Assembly: GCA_019745975.1 (NCBI GenBank)
Contig: JAIESQ010000011.1
Location: 41,615 to 105,614 of the forward strand
DNA length: 64,000 nt
Origin: Pirellulales bacterium
GTDB lineage: Bacteria > Planctomycetota > Planctomycetia > Pirellulales > JAEUIK01
Reading direction: 5' to 3'
The notes under the pieces were generated by a model that was given only the letters and a program-made list of their open reading frames with translations, was not told where the DNA came from and did no database searches. The position numbers were made by a program, and so were the translations under genes. Below, piece by piece: positions 26,555 to 34,512 of the stretch; the first letter of the stretch is position 1, and each line of letters starts with the position of its first letter.

Positions 26555-27103
26555 ATGCGAATCGGACTGCGTCGCCATTTTCCCATCGACGAGCGCCCGA
26601 GCGGCTGGAGGACCGCGGCCGAACTGGTCGCCTGGCGTGACAGTTACGATCAGGCCGGGGCGATCGTTGGTGCAGCCGATTTGGGCTCCGGCGGCTGGCA
26701 AGCATGTCTGTCGAGCGACTTGCCGCGCACCTTGATCACGGCCCAAACCGTGTTCTCCGGGCCGATCGAGGCGACGCCGCTGCTGCGCGAGGCCCAGTTC
26801 ACCCCCTTCGGCACCGGCGGGCTCCGGTTGCCGGTCTGGGCATGGCAGTTAGTGCTGCGCGGAGCTTGGATGACCGGGCATCGCTCGCAGCGGGCGTGCC
26901 GCGACAATTTTCGCGAGCGGGTGCTGACGGTTGTCGAGCGGCTATGCGGGCAAGAGGTCGACACCCTGGTCGTCTCGCACGCCGGCATGATGGCCTACTT
27001 GAGCGCGGAGCTGCGCCGCCGAGGGTTTGTGGGCCCGAGGTTGCGGATCGCCCGACACGCGACTGTGTATGCGTATGAGAACAGGCCAGAAGGTAGAGGT
27101 TAG
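26555..27103 (+). CDS. Histidine phosphatase family protein
   Basis: 182 residues from the ATG at 26555; a GTG at 26534 would add seven residues. MRIGLRRHFPIDERP carries the catalytic Arg-His, with the usual RHG changed to RHF. CLSSDLPRTLITAQTVF gives the second Arg, and TLVVSHAGMMAYLSAEL the second His. An insertion follows the RHF motif, giving a form like CobC/SixA/phosphoglycerate-mutase-type phosphatases rather than glycolytic mutase. The substrate is unknown. It stands alone in front of the HNH pair, 125 bases away. Confidence 0.75.
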   Translation: MRIGLRRHFPIDERPSGWRTAAELVAWRDSYDQAGAIVGAADLGSGGWQACLSSDLPRTLITAQTVFSGPIEATPLLREAQFTPFGTGGLRLPVWAWQLVLRGAWMTGHRSQRACRDNFRERVLTVVERLCGQEVDTLVVSHAGMMAYLSAELRRRGFVGPRLRIARHATVYAYENRPEGRG

Positions 27104-27228
27104 AGGCCAGAGGCTAGATGACGCCGGGGGCGGTCTCCGGTGGGCATCCGTCACATCGCCGAATGGGCGCCGTGCAGGGAGGCCGGCCAGTTTTGACCGT
27201 GGCGATACCTCAAAGCTAAGATAACCGC

Positions 27229-27495
27229 ATGAGCACCATCGACGACTCGCAAAGCGCCTTTCATCGGGGGACCGCGCCCCTATTCGCGCTGCTTTCGGCC
27301 GAGCAGACGCGGCAGCTCGCCGAGTTGCAGGGTGACCCCGCGTTGGCCGATCGTCTGGCGGAGTTGGCCGAAAAAGCCACCGAAGGGGAGCTGTCCGAAA
27401 CCGATCGCGCCGAGTACGAAGCCTATATCGAGGCCAATAATCTGCTCACGGTGCTGCAAGCTGAGGCGAGATTTCGCCTGACGCAAGGCGGATAA
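27229..27495 (+). CDS. Small acidic protein coupled to an HNH endonuclease
   Basis: 88 residues, rich in Glu/Ala/Leu and predicted helical throughout. ALADRLAELAEKATEGELSE and DRAEYEAYIEANNLLTVLQA are its recognisable core. Its stop (TAA) shares a base with the ATG of the next gene (TAATG), so the two are translationally coupled. I remember similar ~80-residue proteins in front of HNH genes in cyanobacteria, Chloroflexi and planctomycetes. They look like antitoxins or immunity proteins in size and charge, but have no named domain that I know. The function is unknown; see the finding on the pair. Confidence 0.7.
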   Translation: MSTIDDSQSAFHRGTAPLFALLSAEQTRQLAELQGDPALADRLAELAEKATEGELSETDRAEYEAYIEANNLLTVLQAEARFRLTQGG

Positions 27496-27899
27496 TGTCG
27501 CTCGACCGGGCCACCCGCCGCCAGGTGCGCCAGCGAGCAGCGGATCAGTGCGAGTATTGTCAGCGACGGCAGAGCGATTCGCTGCTCATTCCTTTGCAAG
27601 TCGAACACGTTTTGCCGCGCAAGCACGGCGGTGGCGATGAAATCGACAATCTGGCCTTGGCGTGCGCGGAGTGCAACTTGCACAAGGGAAGCGACCTGTC
27701 AGGGATCGATCCCGAATCAAGTGAGGTCACTCGCCTGTTCGATCCGCGACAAGACAACTGGAACGAGCATTTCAATTGGCACGGCTTGAGAATCGTGGGG
27801 TTGACGGCGATCGGTCGCACGACAGTTCGCGTCTTGCAGATGAACGCGACGGCACGACTCAAGGTTCGCTTGGTGACGCGCCGCTCAAAACCGGATTAG
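27495..27899 (+). CDS. HNH endonuclease
   Basis: 134 residues. QCEYCQRRQ gives the first zinc-ligand pair and ACAECNLHKG the second pair. Between them QVEHVLPRKHGGGDEIDNL holds the catalytic His-His and Asn of the HNH motif. It is a compact single-domain enzyme of the McrA-like group. It starts inside the stop codon of the small acidic protein. Its own stop overlaps by four bases the stop of the convergent RND pump gene. The substrate, DNA or RNA, is not predicted by the sequence. Confidence 0.9.
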   Translation: MSLDRATRRQVRQRAADQCEYCQRRQSDSLLIPLQVEHVLPRKHGGGDEIDNLALACAECNLHKGSDLSGIDPESSEVTRLFDPRQDNWNEHFNWHGLRIVGLTAIGRTTVRVLQMNATARLKVRLVTRRSKPD

Positions 27900-30800
27900 C
27901 TTCGGCACCGAGTCGGTCGCGTGGCTGGTTGGGCCCGCGGCGCGATGGCGGCGGCCTCCGTCCCAGCGATCATCCTCGGCTTCGCCAGGTCACCGACGAA
28001 GTAGTAGATCACCGGGAACAGAAACAGTTCCATCAGAGCGCTGGCGATCACGCCGCCGATGACCACGGCCGCCAGCGGACGCTGCACTTCGGCTCCCACG
28101 CCCGTGCTGATCGCCATGGGCGAGAAGCCGACGACGGCCACCAGCGTGGTCATGATGACGGTGCGCAGCCGGACCATGGCAACTGACGGCACCGCTTCCT
28201 TCGTGGTGCGGCCCGCGGCCTGCTCCTGCCGGAATGCGGTCACAAAAACCATCTTGTTGAGCACCGACACGCCCGAGAGGGTGATGAACCCGACGGCGGC
28301 GGAGATCGAGAACGGCATCCCTTGTGTCCAGAGGGTGAAGATGCCGCCGGCCCAGGCGAACGGCACGCTGAGGAACAGACAAATCGTGTCGACGGCGTTG
28401 CGATACGACAGAAAGAGCAGCGCCACGATCAACCCCAGAGCGATCGGCACGACGACGCCCAAGCGCACTTTGGCGCGCTGCAGGTTTTCGAACTGGCCGC
28501 CCCATTCAAGGCGGAACTTATCCGCGGGCAATTTGATTTGAGCGGCGATCTTCTGCTGCGCCTCGGCGACGAAGCTCCCCACGTCGCGGCCGCGGACATT
28601 GCACTGCACAATGATCCGGCGCTGCATCGTTTCGCGCGAGATCAGGCGCGGGCCTTCGACGACGTTGATCGTCGCCAAGCGCGAGAGGGGAATCCGCTCG
28701 CCGCTGGGCGTCGCCACCATGATCGAGCCGATCGACTGCGGGTCGCGGCGATACTCCTCGGGCAGGCGAATCGCCAGCGGGAAACGCAACTGCCCTTCGA
28801 TGATCGTGCCCAGTGGCTTGGTGCCGACCGATTCGACCAGATCAAGCACGCGCTGCCGGGGAACACCGTAGCGGGCGACCGCGTCGGGATCGATGCGCAC
28901 CTGCAGGATCGGCTGACCGGCGATCTTCTCGGTTTGCAGATCGGCGCAGCCGGGAACGGTGCGGAGCAGCTTTTCGAGCTCGGCGGCCTTGGTGAGCATG
29001 TCGTCGAATTCGTGAGCGAAGAGCTTGAGCGCGATATCGCTGCGCACGCCCGAGACCATCTCGTTTAAGCGCTGCTCGATCGGCTGCGTAAACCAGATGA
29101 TCTGGCCGGGGATGCCGATCAGCTCTTTTTCCATCAGCCCGACGAGCTCGGTCTGGGTCTTGGCTTTCTTCCAAGTGCTGCGGGGCGTGAGCATCACGAA
29201 ATGGTCGGTGAGCTCGACACCGGCGGCGTCGGTGGGCACTTCGGGCGAGCCGGTGCGACTCCAGGTGTCGCGGACTTCGTCGGGGAACTTTTCGCGGATG
29301 ATCCGTTCCATAATCGTGTTCAGGCGAATCGATTCGTCGAGGTCGGTCCCCGGCATGCGGGCGCTGCCGACGACGATGGCCCCTTCGCTCAAGCGCGGCA
29401 CGAACTCCGAACCGGTGTGCGCGAACAGCCAGCCGGCGTAGCCGACAAAGGCCAGGCTGGCGGCCACGACCGCATAGCGCTGCTTGAGGCAGAACCGCAG
29501 CGCTGGTCCGTAGAGCCACTGCGCGGCGCGCACCAACCGCGGGTCGCGCTCTTCCAACTGCTTGGGCAGAAACAGGCTCGCCAGCACCGGGATGAGCGTT
29601 AGCGCTGCCAGCAGCGAACCGACCAAGAGCAGAATGACCGTGAGCGCCATCGGCCGGAACATCTTGCCTTCGATCCCTTGCAGCGAGAGGATCGGCAAGT
29701 AAACGATCATGATGATGATCTGCCCGAACATGGCGGGCTGGCGGACCTCGATGGCGGCGTTGCGCACCACGTCGAGCCGCGGCAGCGCGTGGCCCTGACC
29801 GTCGCCGGCGTGCGCGCCGTGGGCCCCTTGGCTGCCGTGCGCAATATGCCGGACGATGTTCTCCATGACGATCACCGAGCTGTCGACGACGATGCCGAAG
29901 TCGATCGCCCCCAGGCTCAACAGCGAACCGGCGATGGCCAACTGCCACATGCCGGAAAAGGCCATCATCATCGACAGCGGAATGGCCGCCGCCACGATCA
30001 AGCCCGCGCGCAAATTGCCCAAGAAGATGTAGACGATGATGATCACCAGGATGGCGCCGTCGAGCAGATTGCTGCGCACCGTCTGGATCACCTGGTCGAC
30101 CAGCTCAGTGCGGTTATAGACAGTCTTGACGGCGACGTGTTCGGGGAGCGTTTTCTTGACGTCGGTGAGTTTGTCGTTGAGCCGCTTGGTGAACGTGTAG
30201 CTGTTTTCTCCCATCCGCATGAAGCCGAGGCCGAGGACGGCTTCGCCCTGCCCCTGGGCGGTGACGATGCCGCGGCGAATCTCGTGGCCGATTGAGACGT
30301 CGGCGACGTCGCGCACATAGATCGGCACCCCGTCGTGGGCGGCGATGACGATGGTTTCGATCTCGCGCGTGTTCACCGTGCGGCCAATGCCGTGCACCAG
30401 CAGCATATCGCCGGTGTCGTTGCGATTGATGTTGCCGCCGCCGACGTTGAGGTTGTTGGCCTCGACGGCCTCGACCACCTCCTCGAACGTCACGTCGTGA
30501 CGGATCATCCGCGTGGGGTCGAGGCGAATCTGATACTGCTTTTCGTAGCCCCCCCAGGAGTTGACTTCGGCGGTGCCATCGACGGGACGCAGCGCCGGCT
30601 TGATCGTCCAGTCGTGCAAGGTGCGCAGCTCGGTGAGCGCTTCGTCGCTTTGATCGTCGTCGCGCCGCGTGACCAGGTAGTGCAGTACCTCGCCCAAGCC
30701 GGTCGACACAGGGCCCATTTCGGGCTTGTCGATCCCCTCGGGCAGCTTGAGGGCGTTGAGCCGCTCGTTGATCAACTGCCGGGCAAAGTAGATGTCGGTG

Positions 30801-31099
30801 CCGTCTTTGAAGGTGAGCACTACCTGCGAGAGGCCGAACATCGAGATCGAGCGCATCTGCTCGAGCCGCGGAATGCCTCCCATTGCCAGCTCGACGGGAA
30901 AGGTGATCAATAGCTCAACTTCCTCGGGCACGAAGGCCGGCGCCTGGGTGTTGATCTGCACCTGCACGGGCGTGGTGTCGGGGAAGGCGTCGAGATTGAT
31001 GCTCATGGCCGAGATCACGCCGGCGACGGCCACGACGGCCCACAGCGCGATTACCAGCGCGCGATGTTCAAGCGACCATTTGATGAGCCAGGTAGTCAT
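27896..31099 (-). CDS. Heavy-metal efflux RND transporter permease (CusA/CzcA type)
   Basis: 1067 residues, normal for the HME-RND family, from the ATG at 31099. The N-terminal membrane helix is followed by INTQAPAFVPEEVELLITFP, which is typical of the family. The motif VDSSVIVMENIVRHI is in helix TM4; charged residues in the nearby DFGIVVDSS are needed for proton coupling. Periplasmic domains carry the usual duplicated porter halves, with DLQTEKIAGQPILQVRIDPD. It exports metal ions or related cations across the outer membrane with an adaptor and an outer-membrane factor. The adaptor is the next gene upstream; no outer-membrane factor (TolC/CusC) is in this window. The metal is not decided by sequence. 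Confidence 0.93.
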   Translation of the reverse strand: MTTWLIKWSLEHRALVIALWAVVAVAGVISAMSINLDAFPDTTPVQVQINTQAPAFVPEEVELLITFPVELAMGGIPRLEQMRSISMFGLSQVVLTFKDGTDIYFARQLINERLNALKLPEGIDKPEMGPVSTGLGEVLHYLVTRRDDDQSDEALTELRTLHDWTIKPALRPVDGTAEVNSWGGYEKQYQIRLDPTRMIRHDVTFEEVVEAVEANNLNVGGGNINRNDTGDMLLVHGIGRTVNTREIETIVIAAHDGVPIYVRDVADVSIGHEIRRGIVTAQGQGEAVLGLGFMRMGENSYTFTKRLNDKLTDVKKTLPEHVAVKTVYNRTELVDQVIQTVRSNLLDGAILVIIIVYIFLGNLRAGLIVAAAIPLSMMMAFSGMWQLAIAGSLLSLGAIDFGIVVDSSVIVMENIVRHIAHGSQGAHGAHAGDGQGHALPRLDVVRNAAIEVRQPAMFGQIIIMIVYLPILSLQGIEGKMFRPMALTVILLLVGSLLAALTLIPVLASLFLPKQLEERDPRLVRAAQWLYGPALRFCLKQRYAVVAASLAFVGYAGWLFAHTGSEFVPRLSEGAIVVGSARMPGTDLDESIRLNTIMERIIREKFPDEVRDTWSRTGSPEVPTDAAGVELTDHFVMLTPRSTWKKAKTQTELVGLMEKELIGIPGQIIWFTQPIEQRLNEMVSGVRSDIALKLFAHEFDDMLTKAAELEKLLRTVPGCADLQTEKIAGQPILQVRIDPDAVARYGVPRQRVLDLVESVGTKPLGTIIEGQLRFPLAIRLPEEYRRDPQSIGSIMVATPSGERIPLSRLATINVVEGPRLISRETMQRRIIVQCNVRGRDVGSFVAEAQQKIAAQIKLPADKFRLEWGGQFENLQRAKVRLGVVVPIALGLIVALLFLSYRNAVDTICLFLSVPFAWAGGIFTLWTQGMPFSISAAVGFITLSGVSVLNKMVFVTAFRQEQAAGRTTKEAVPSVAMVRLRTVIMTTLVAVVGFSPMAISTGVGAEVQRPLAAVVIGGVIASALMELFLFPVIYYFVGDLAKPRMIAGTEAAAIAPRAQPATRPTRCRS

Positions 31100-31199
31100 A
31101 AGGAAAACTCTTTCATCTTTCGCGGGGCAACCGGCGGCCTGCTGGGCGTGCCGAAATGGCAAGGGGGGATGGTTGACGCGACCGACGTGTCCGGCGGGC

Positions 31200-32624
31200 T
31201 CAGTCCGAGTCTTGTGTCGTGCGGAGTTTCTGGATCTCGGACTTGAGGACGTGGCTGCCCACGGTGGCCACGACGGCGCCGGGGTCGAGCCCCGCGATGA
31301 TTTCACTGGTTGTGTCGGTGACGGTGCCGAGCTTAACGGGGCGCGCTTCGAAGAGGTCGTCCGCCATTTTGACGAACACGAGATACCGCCCCTCGTCCCA
31401 CTGCACCGCCTGGTTGGGCACGACGATCGAGTCGGGCTGTTCGCGCACGCGCACCCGGCCGCGGCCAAACGTGTTGGCGCGGAGCAAGCGCTGAGCGGCA
31501 AAGCGGGGGTCCGAACCTTCCATCAGCGGATTCTCGACAACCGCGCGCACGGCGACGGTGCGCGTGCGCTCGTCGACCTCGGTGCTGATCCAGGAGATTT
31601 CGCTGTGCACCTCGATCGGAGCGCCGTCGGTCGCGAAGCTCAACTCCTGCCCCAGCGCCAGGCGAATCGCGTGCTCCTGATGCACGTCCATCGTGATCCA
31701 CATCTGACGGGTGTCGGCGATTTCCATCTGGGCCTTGTCGGGGGCCACGATCTCGCCAATCGTGATCTCGTGGCCGATGACGACGCCGTCGAAGGGGGCC
31801 GTGATCGGAATCAGGTTGGCGGTCGTCAGTTCTGGATCGAGCCCTCCGACCATCGAATCGGGCAGACCGAGGAAACGCAAGCGCCGAGCTCGTTGTTCCT
31901 CGTTGAGGGGGAGAAGTTCCTCGGCGTGAATCCGCAGGCCGAGGTTGGCCAGATTCTGCTGCGCGTTGTAAAGCGAAGTCTTGGCCTCGCGCAGTTCGAG
32001 CTCGACGCGACGAATGTGGTTGGCCGCCGACACCGATTCGTCGAGGCTCTTGCGAATCTGCGTGCGAACCTCGACTTGAGCCAGGGCCTGCAACAGTTCG
32101 GATTTGAGGCGCCCCACGTCTGACGAATCGATGATCGCCAGCACGGTGTCCTTCGCGACCGGCTCGCCCAAATACACCTCGACGCGCCACACCACGCCCG
32201 CCACGCGGCAACTCAATTGGGCCCGCCGCGTCTGGTCGTAGCCCACGACTCCCACTCCTTCGACGAACTCGTCGAGCACTTGCGGCTCGACGACGATCGT
32301 TTGAATGCCGGAGCGGCGCACGGCCTCGGCCGATTCGAACCGAACTTGCGCCGGCGCGCCGGGCGTCGCCTGGGGCAGCGCGGCGAGATCGGCGGGAGTC
32401 GCCGGGCCGGCTTCGTCAGCGGCAGCCGACCCGGCCGCCACGTGCGCGTCGGTCTGCGCCTCGTGTTCGTCGCCGTGAGCAGCCGCGTGCGCATGTCCAC
32501 CGAGGTTCCAATGGGTGACGTGCCCCCACACGGCGATCGAGCCTAGCGCGAGCAGCACTAAGGAGGAACTAATCTGCTTCCAAGCGCTGCGCAAGAATCC
32601 CCAGCGGACCGGTGTGGCTGACAT
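31200..32624 (-). CDS. RND efflux periplasmic adaptor subunit (CusB/CzcB-like)
   Basis: 474 residues from the ATG at 32624. A membrane anchor (WKQISSSLVLLALGSIAVWG) is followed by a His/Asp/Glu-rich stretch (HAHAAAHGDEHEAQTDAH), probably metal-binding. The hairpin, lipoyl and beta-barrel domains follow: VVWRVEVYLGEPVAKDTVLA and the coiled coil around KSELLQALAQVEVRTQIRKS. The membrane-proximal part is near the C-terminus (GLDPGAVVATVGSHVL). The permease gene follows after 100 bases. Together they form the inner part of a metal efflux pump. Confidence 0.92.
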   Translation of the reverse strand: MSATPVRWGFLRSAWKQISSSLVLLALGSIAVWGHVTHWNLGGHAHAAAHGDEHEAQTDAHVAAGSAAADEAGPATPADLAALPQATPGAPAQVRFESAEAVRRSGIQTIVVEPQVLDEFVEGVGVVGYDQTRRAQLSCRVAGVVWRVEVYLGEPVAKDTVLAIIDSSDVGRLKSELLQALAQVEVRTQIRKSLDESVSAANHIRRVELELREAKTSLYNAQQNLANLGLRIHAEELLPLNEEQRARRLRFLGLPDSMVGGLDPELTTANLIPITAPFDGVVIGHEITIGEIVAPDKAQMEIADTRQMWITMDVHQEHAIRLALGQELSFATDGAPIEVHSEISWISTEVDERTRTVAVRAVVENPLMEGSDPRFAAQRLLRANTFGRGRVRVREQPDSIVVPNQAVQWDEGRYLVFVKMADDLFEARPVKLGTVTDTTSEIIAGLDPGAVVATVGSHVLKSEIQKLRTTQDSD

Positions 32625-32937
32625 ATCCCGCCTACTCCTGAGGTTTTGATGTGTTCCAACTCCGGCATCCCTCGACCGCGTGGGCTGGCGATTGAGGACG
32701 CCTGCGCGCAGGTCGAAGCACCAATCCAGCCTGGCACTACCGGGCGTGGATCGGAACCACGATGACGGCTACCTGGAGAACCCATCCGGCGCGTGACGAA
32801 CCGTGTGTGGCAGTTCGTTCCGCGAAGGATGAACCCCGATCGCAGAGAAAAGCTCTCCGGTCGTGGTGCCCGAACGGCGTGTGTGAGGCGGGAGGGCGGG
32901 ACGGCCGCTCGGAAACGTTCGCTTTCAATTATAGCAG
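32625..32937. other. Intergenic region upstream of the RND operon
   Basis: 313 bases between tRNA-Asp and the adaptor start; both are on the minus strand. The Shine-Dalgarno of the adaptor (AGGAG, about 32635) is here. No operator-like repeat for a metal regulator and no other gene are seen. Confidence 0.5.
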
Positions 32938-33011
<74 letters not shown>

Positions 33012-33030
33012 AAGACGAAAGTGAAATCGC

Positions 33031-33058
33031 ATTATAGTTTTCGCGCGCGGGGGGGCAA
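33031..33058 (-). promoter_or_regulatory. Sigma-70 promoter of tRNA-Asp
   Basis: On the minus strand a perfect TATAAT (33031-33036) stands 16 bases after TTGCCC (33053-33058). The -10 box ends about 19 bases before the tRNA 5' end, so transcription would start near 33024. Confidence 0.65.
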
Positions 33059-33234
33059 GGGTGCGGCCCTCGGGCGTGGCGCGTGCCGACGGTGCCGATT
33101 ATCGCGATCCGCCGGAGTTGCCCGGCTGGGTTCGGTAGCAATCGGCCTGCAGGCGGCGGTTTCGGCCAAGACGTGACCTAAGCTACAGGTAGCGAAAGGG
33201 GCCCTGCGCCTACCAGGCAGAGTGGGGACCACCC

Positions 33235-33369
33235 ATGTGGCACCTGTACAACACCGCCTTGCGCCATGCCAACGGGTTCGGAACCAACGAGTGGCTGATT
33301 GTGTTTGCCATCACGGTTGGACTGGGCGTGTTTTTCCTGCGTGGCTTCGGTTCCCGAAAAAACTATTGA
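33235..33369 (+). CDS. 44-residue membrane peptide, planctomycete small ORF
   Basis: ATG at 33235, with GGGGA about 7 bases upstream, and TGA at 33367. The product begins MWHLYNTALRHANGFG, has one hydrophobic helix of about 18 residues (from EWLIVFAI) and a basic end (FLRGFGSRKNY). The good ribosome-binding site, the amphipathic head and the charged end suggest a real membrane micro-protein. I think very similar sequences occur in other Pirellulales. It lies upstream of the diguanylate cyclase in the same direction, with a gap of 127 bases. The function is unknown. Confidence 0.6.
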   Translation: MWHLYNTALRHANGFGTNEWLIVFAITVGLGVFFLRGFGSRKNY

Positions 33370-33496
33370 GCGATCGTAGCGTTTTGTCGACGACAGCGCG
33401 TGCGATCCGCCGTCGGACGGCTTGTGCAAGCCGCGTCGAGGCGCGTCGAAATCATCCTCATAGATTGACCAGAATTCGCGAGTTAGAGGTACTCCC

Positions 33497-34450
33497 GTGA
33501 CCGAGATGCCGTTGCTGGCCGAATGGTGGCACAACATTCCCGGACTACCGATCCCGATGGCGCTGGCGGCCGTGGCCGTCTTGGGCTATCTCGTCGGTCG
33601 CATGCGCCGCGCCGCGGGCGCCGCGCTCGAAAGCCAGGCGCGCCGCGAATTGCAGCGGGCCCAATTGGTCGCCCGCGAACTTGAGAAGATCGCCGAGGTC
33701 ATCCGGCAGAATCTCAACAAACACGAAGACAGCATGTCGCGTTTCAAGGATCGCGTGAAGGATCTGGGCCACGAAGGCGAAGAAGACGCCTGGCGACGGC
33801 TGTGCCGCGAGGCCGAGGACATTCTGCGGCCCACGCTCCGGCTGGCCAACGAAATCTCGCACGCCTACGACGAAATTCGCCGTCAGACCACGATGCTGAT
33901 GTCGTTGACCGAAGTCCGCAAGGACCCGCTCACCGGCTTGCGCAACCGCCGCGCCTTGGATGAGTCGCTCGAAACCATGTTCGCCATGAAGACGCGCTAC
34001 GGGCAGCCGTTCGTGGTGGCCATGTTCGACATCGACTATTTCAAGAAGGTCAACGACGAGTTCGGCCATGTCCGCGGCGATCGCGTGCTGCGGGGTGTGG
34101 CGGCGATCCTCGATGACGCCGCCCGCTCGACTGACGTGGTGGCGCGGTTCGGGGGCGAGGAATTCGTGATCTTGATGCCGCAGACCGAGCTCGAAGGCGC
34201 CTGCCTGTTGTCGGGCCGCGTCCGCGAAGCGATCGAGAAGGCGCTGGTGGCCGACGTCAAAGTAACCGTCAGCGGCGGCATCGCGGCGGCCCGCGAGGGG
34301 GAAGACGCCGGCACGTTACTGTCGCGCGCCGACAAGGCGCTGTACACGGCCAAAGAGCTGGGGCGCAACTGCATCTGCGTCGACGACGGCTCCCAAGTGA
34401 CGCTGCTGGAGCAGAGCGAGTTCTCCAACATGGTGGCCAGCGTCGGCTAG
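33497..34450 (+). CDS. Diguanylate cyclase (GGDEF domain)
   Basis: 317 residues from a GTG at 33497 with GAGG upstream. A short membrane helix near residues 16-32 is followed by a long charged coiled coil (AQLVARELEKIAEVIRQNLN) of about 110 residues, as in PleD-like signalling proteins. The GGDEF domain starts after DPLTGLRNRRALDE. The active site is ARFGGEEFVILMP, and the product-inhibition site RxxD (RSTD) lies five residues before GGEEF, so feedback control by c-di-GMP is expected. It makes c-di-GMP from two GTP. Confidence 0.93.
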   Translation: MTEMPLLAEWWHNIPGLPIPMALAAVAVLGYLVGRMRRAAGAALESQARRELQRAQLVARELEKIAEVIRQNLNKHEDSMSRFKDRVKDLGHEGEEDAWRRLCREAEDILRPTLRLANEISHAYDEIRRQTTMLMSLTEVRKDPLTGLRNRRALDESLETMFAMKTRYGQPFVVAMFDIDYFKKVNDEFGHVRGDRVLRGVAAILDDAARSTDVVARFGGEEFVILMPQTELEGACLLSGRVREAIEKALVADVKVTVSGGIAAAREGEDAGTLLSRADKALYTAKELGRNCICVDDGSQVTLLEQSEFSNMVASVG

Positions 34451-34480
34451 CGATTGGTGTATCGAGGGAGCCTTGTTGGT

Positions 34481-34506
34481 GTGCCACTGCTTCGCAGAAG
34501 CAGTGC
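34481..34506. repeat. Palindromic element GTGCCACTGCTTC-GCA-GAAGCAGTGC
   Basis: A perfect 9-bp stem (CACTGCTTC/GAAGCAGTG, 34485-34505) with a GCA loop, between the convergent ends of the diguanylate cyclase and kinase genes. It may act as a transcription end. Its left part GTGCCACTGCT is shared with the element at 51893-52012. Confidence 0.65.
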
Positions 34507-34512
34507 GATCAC

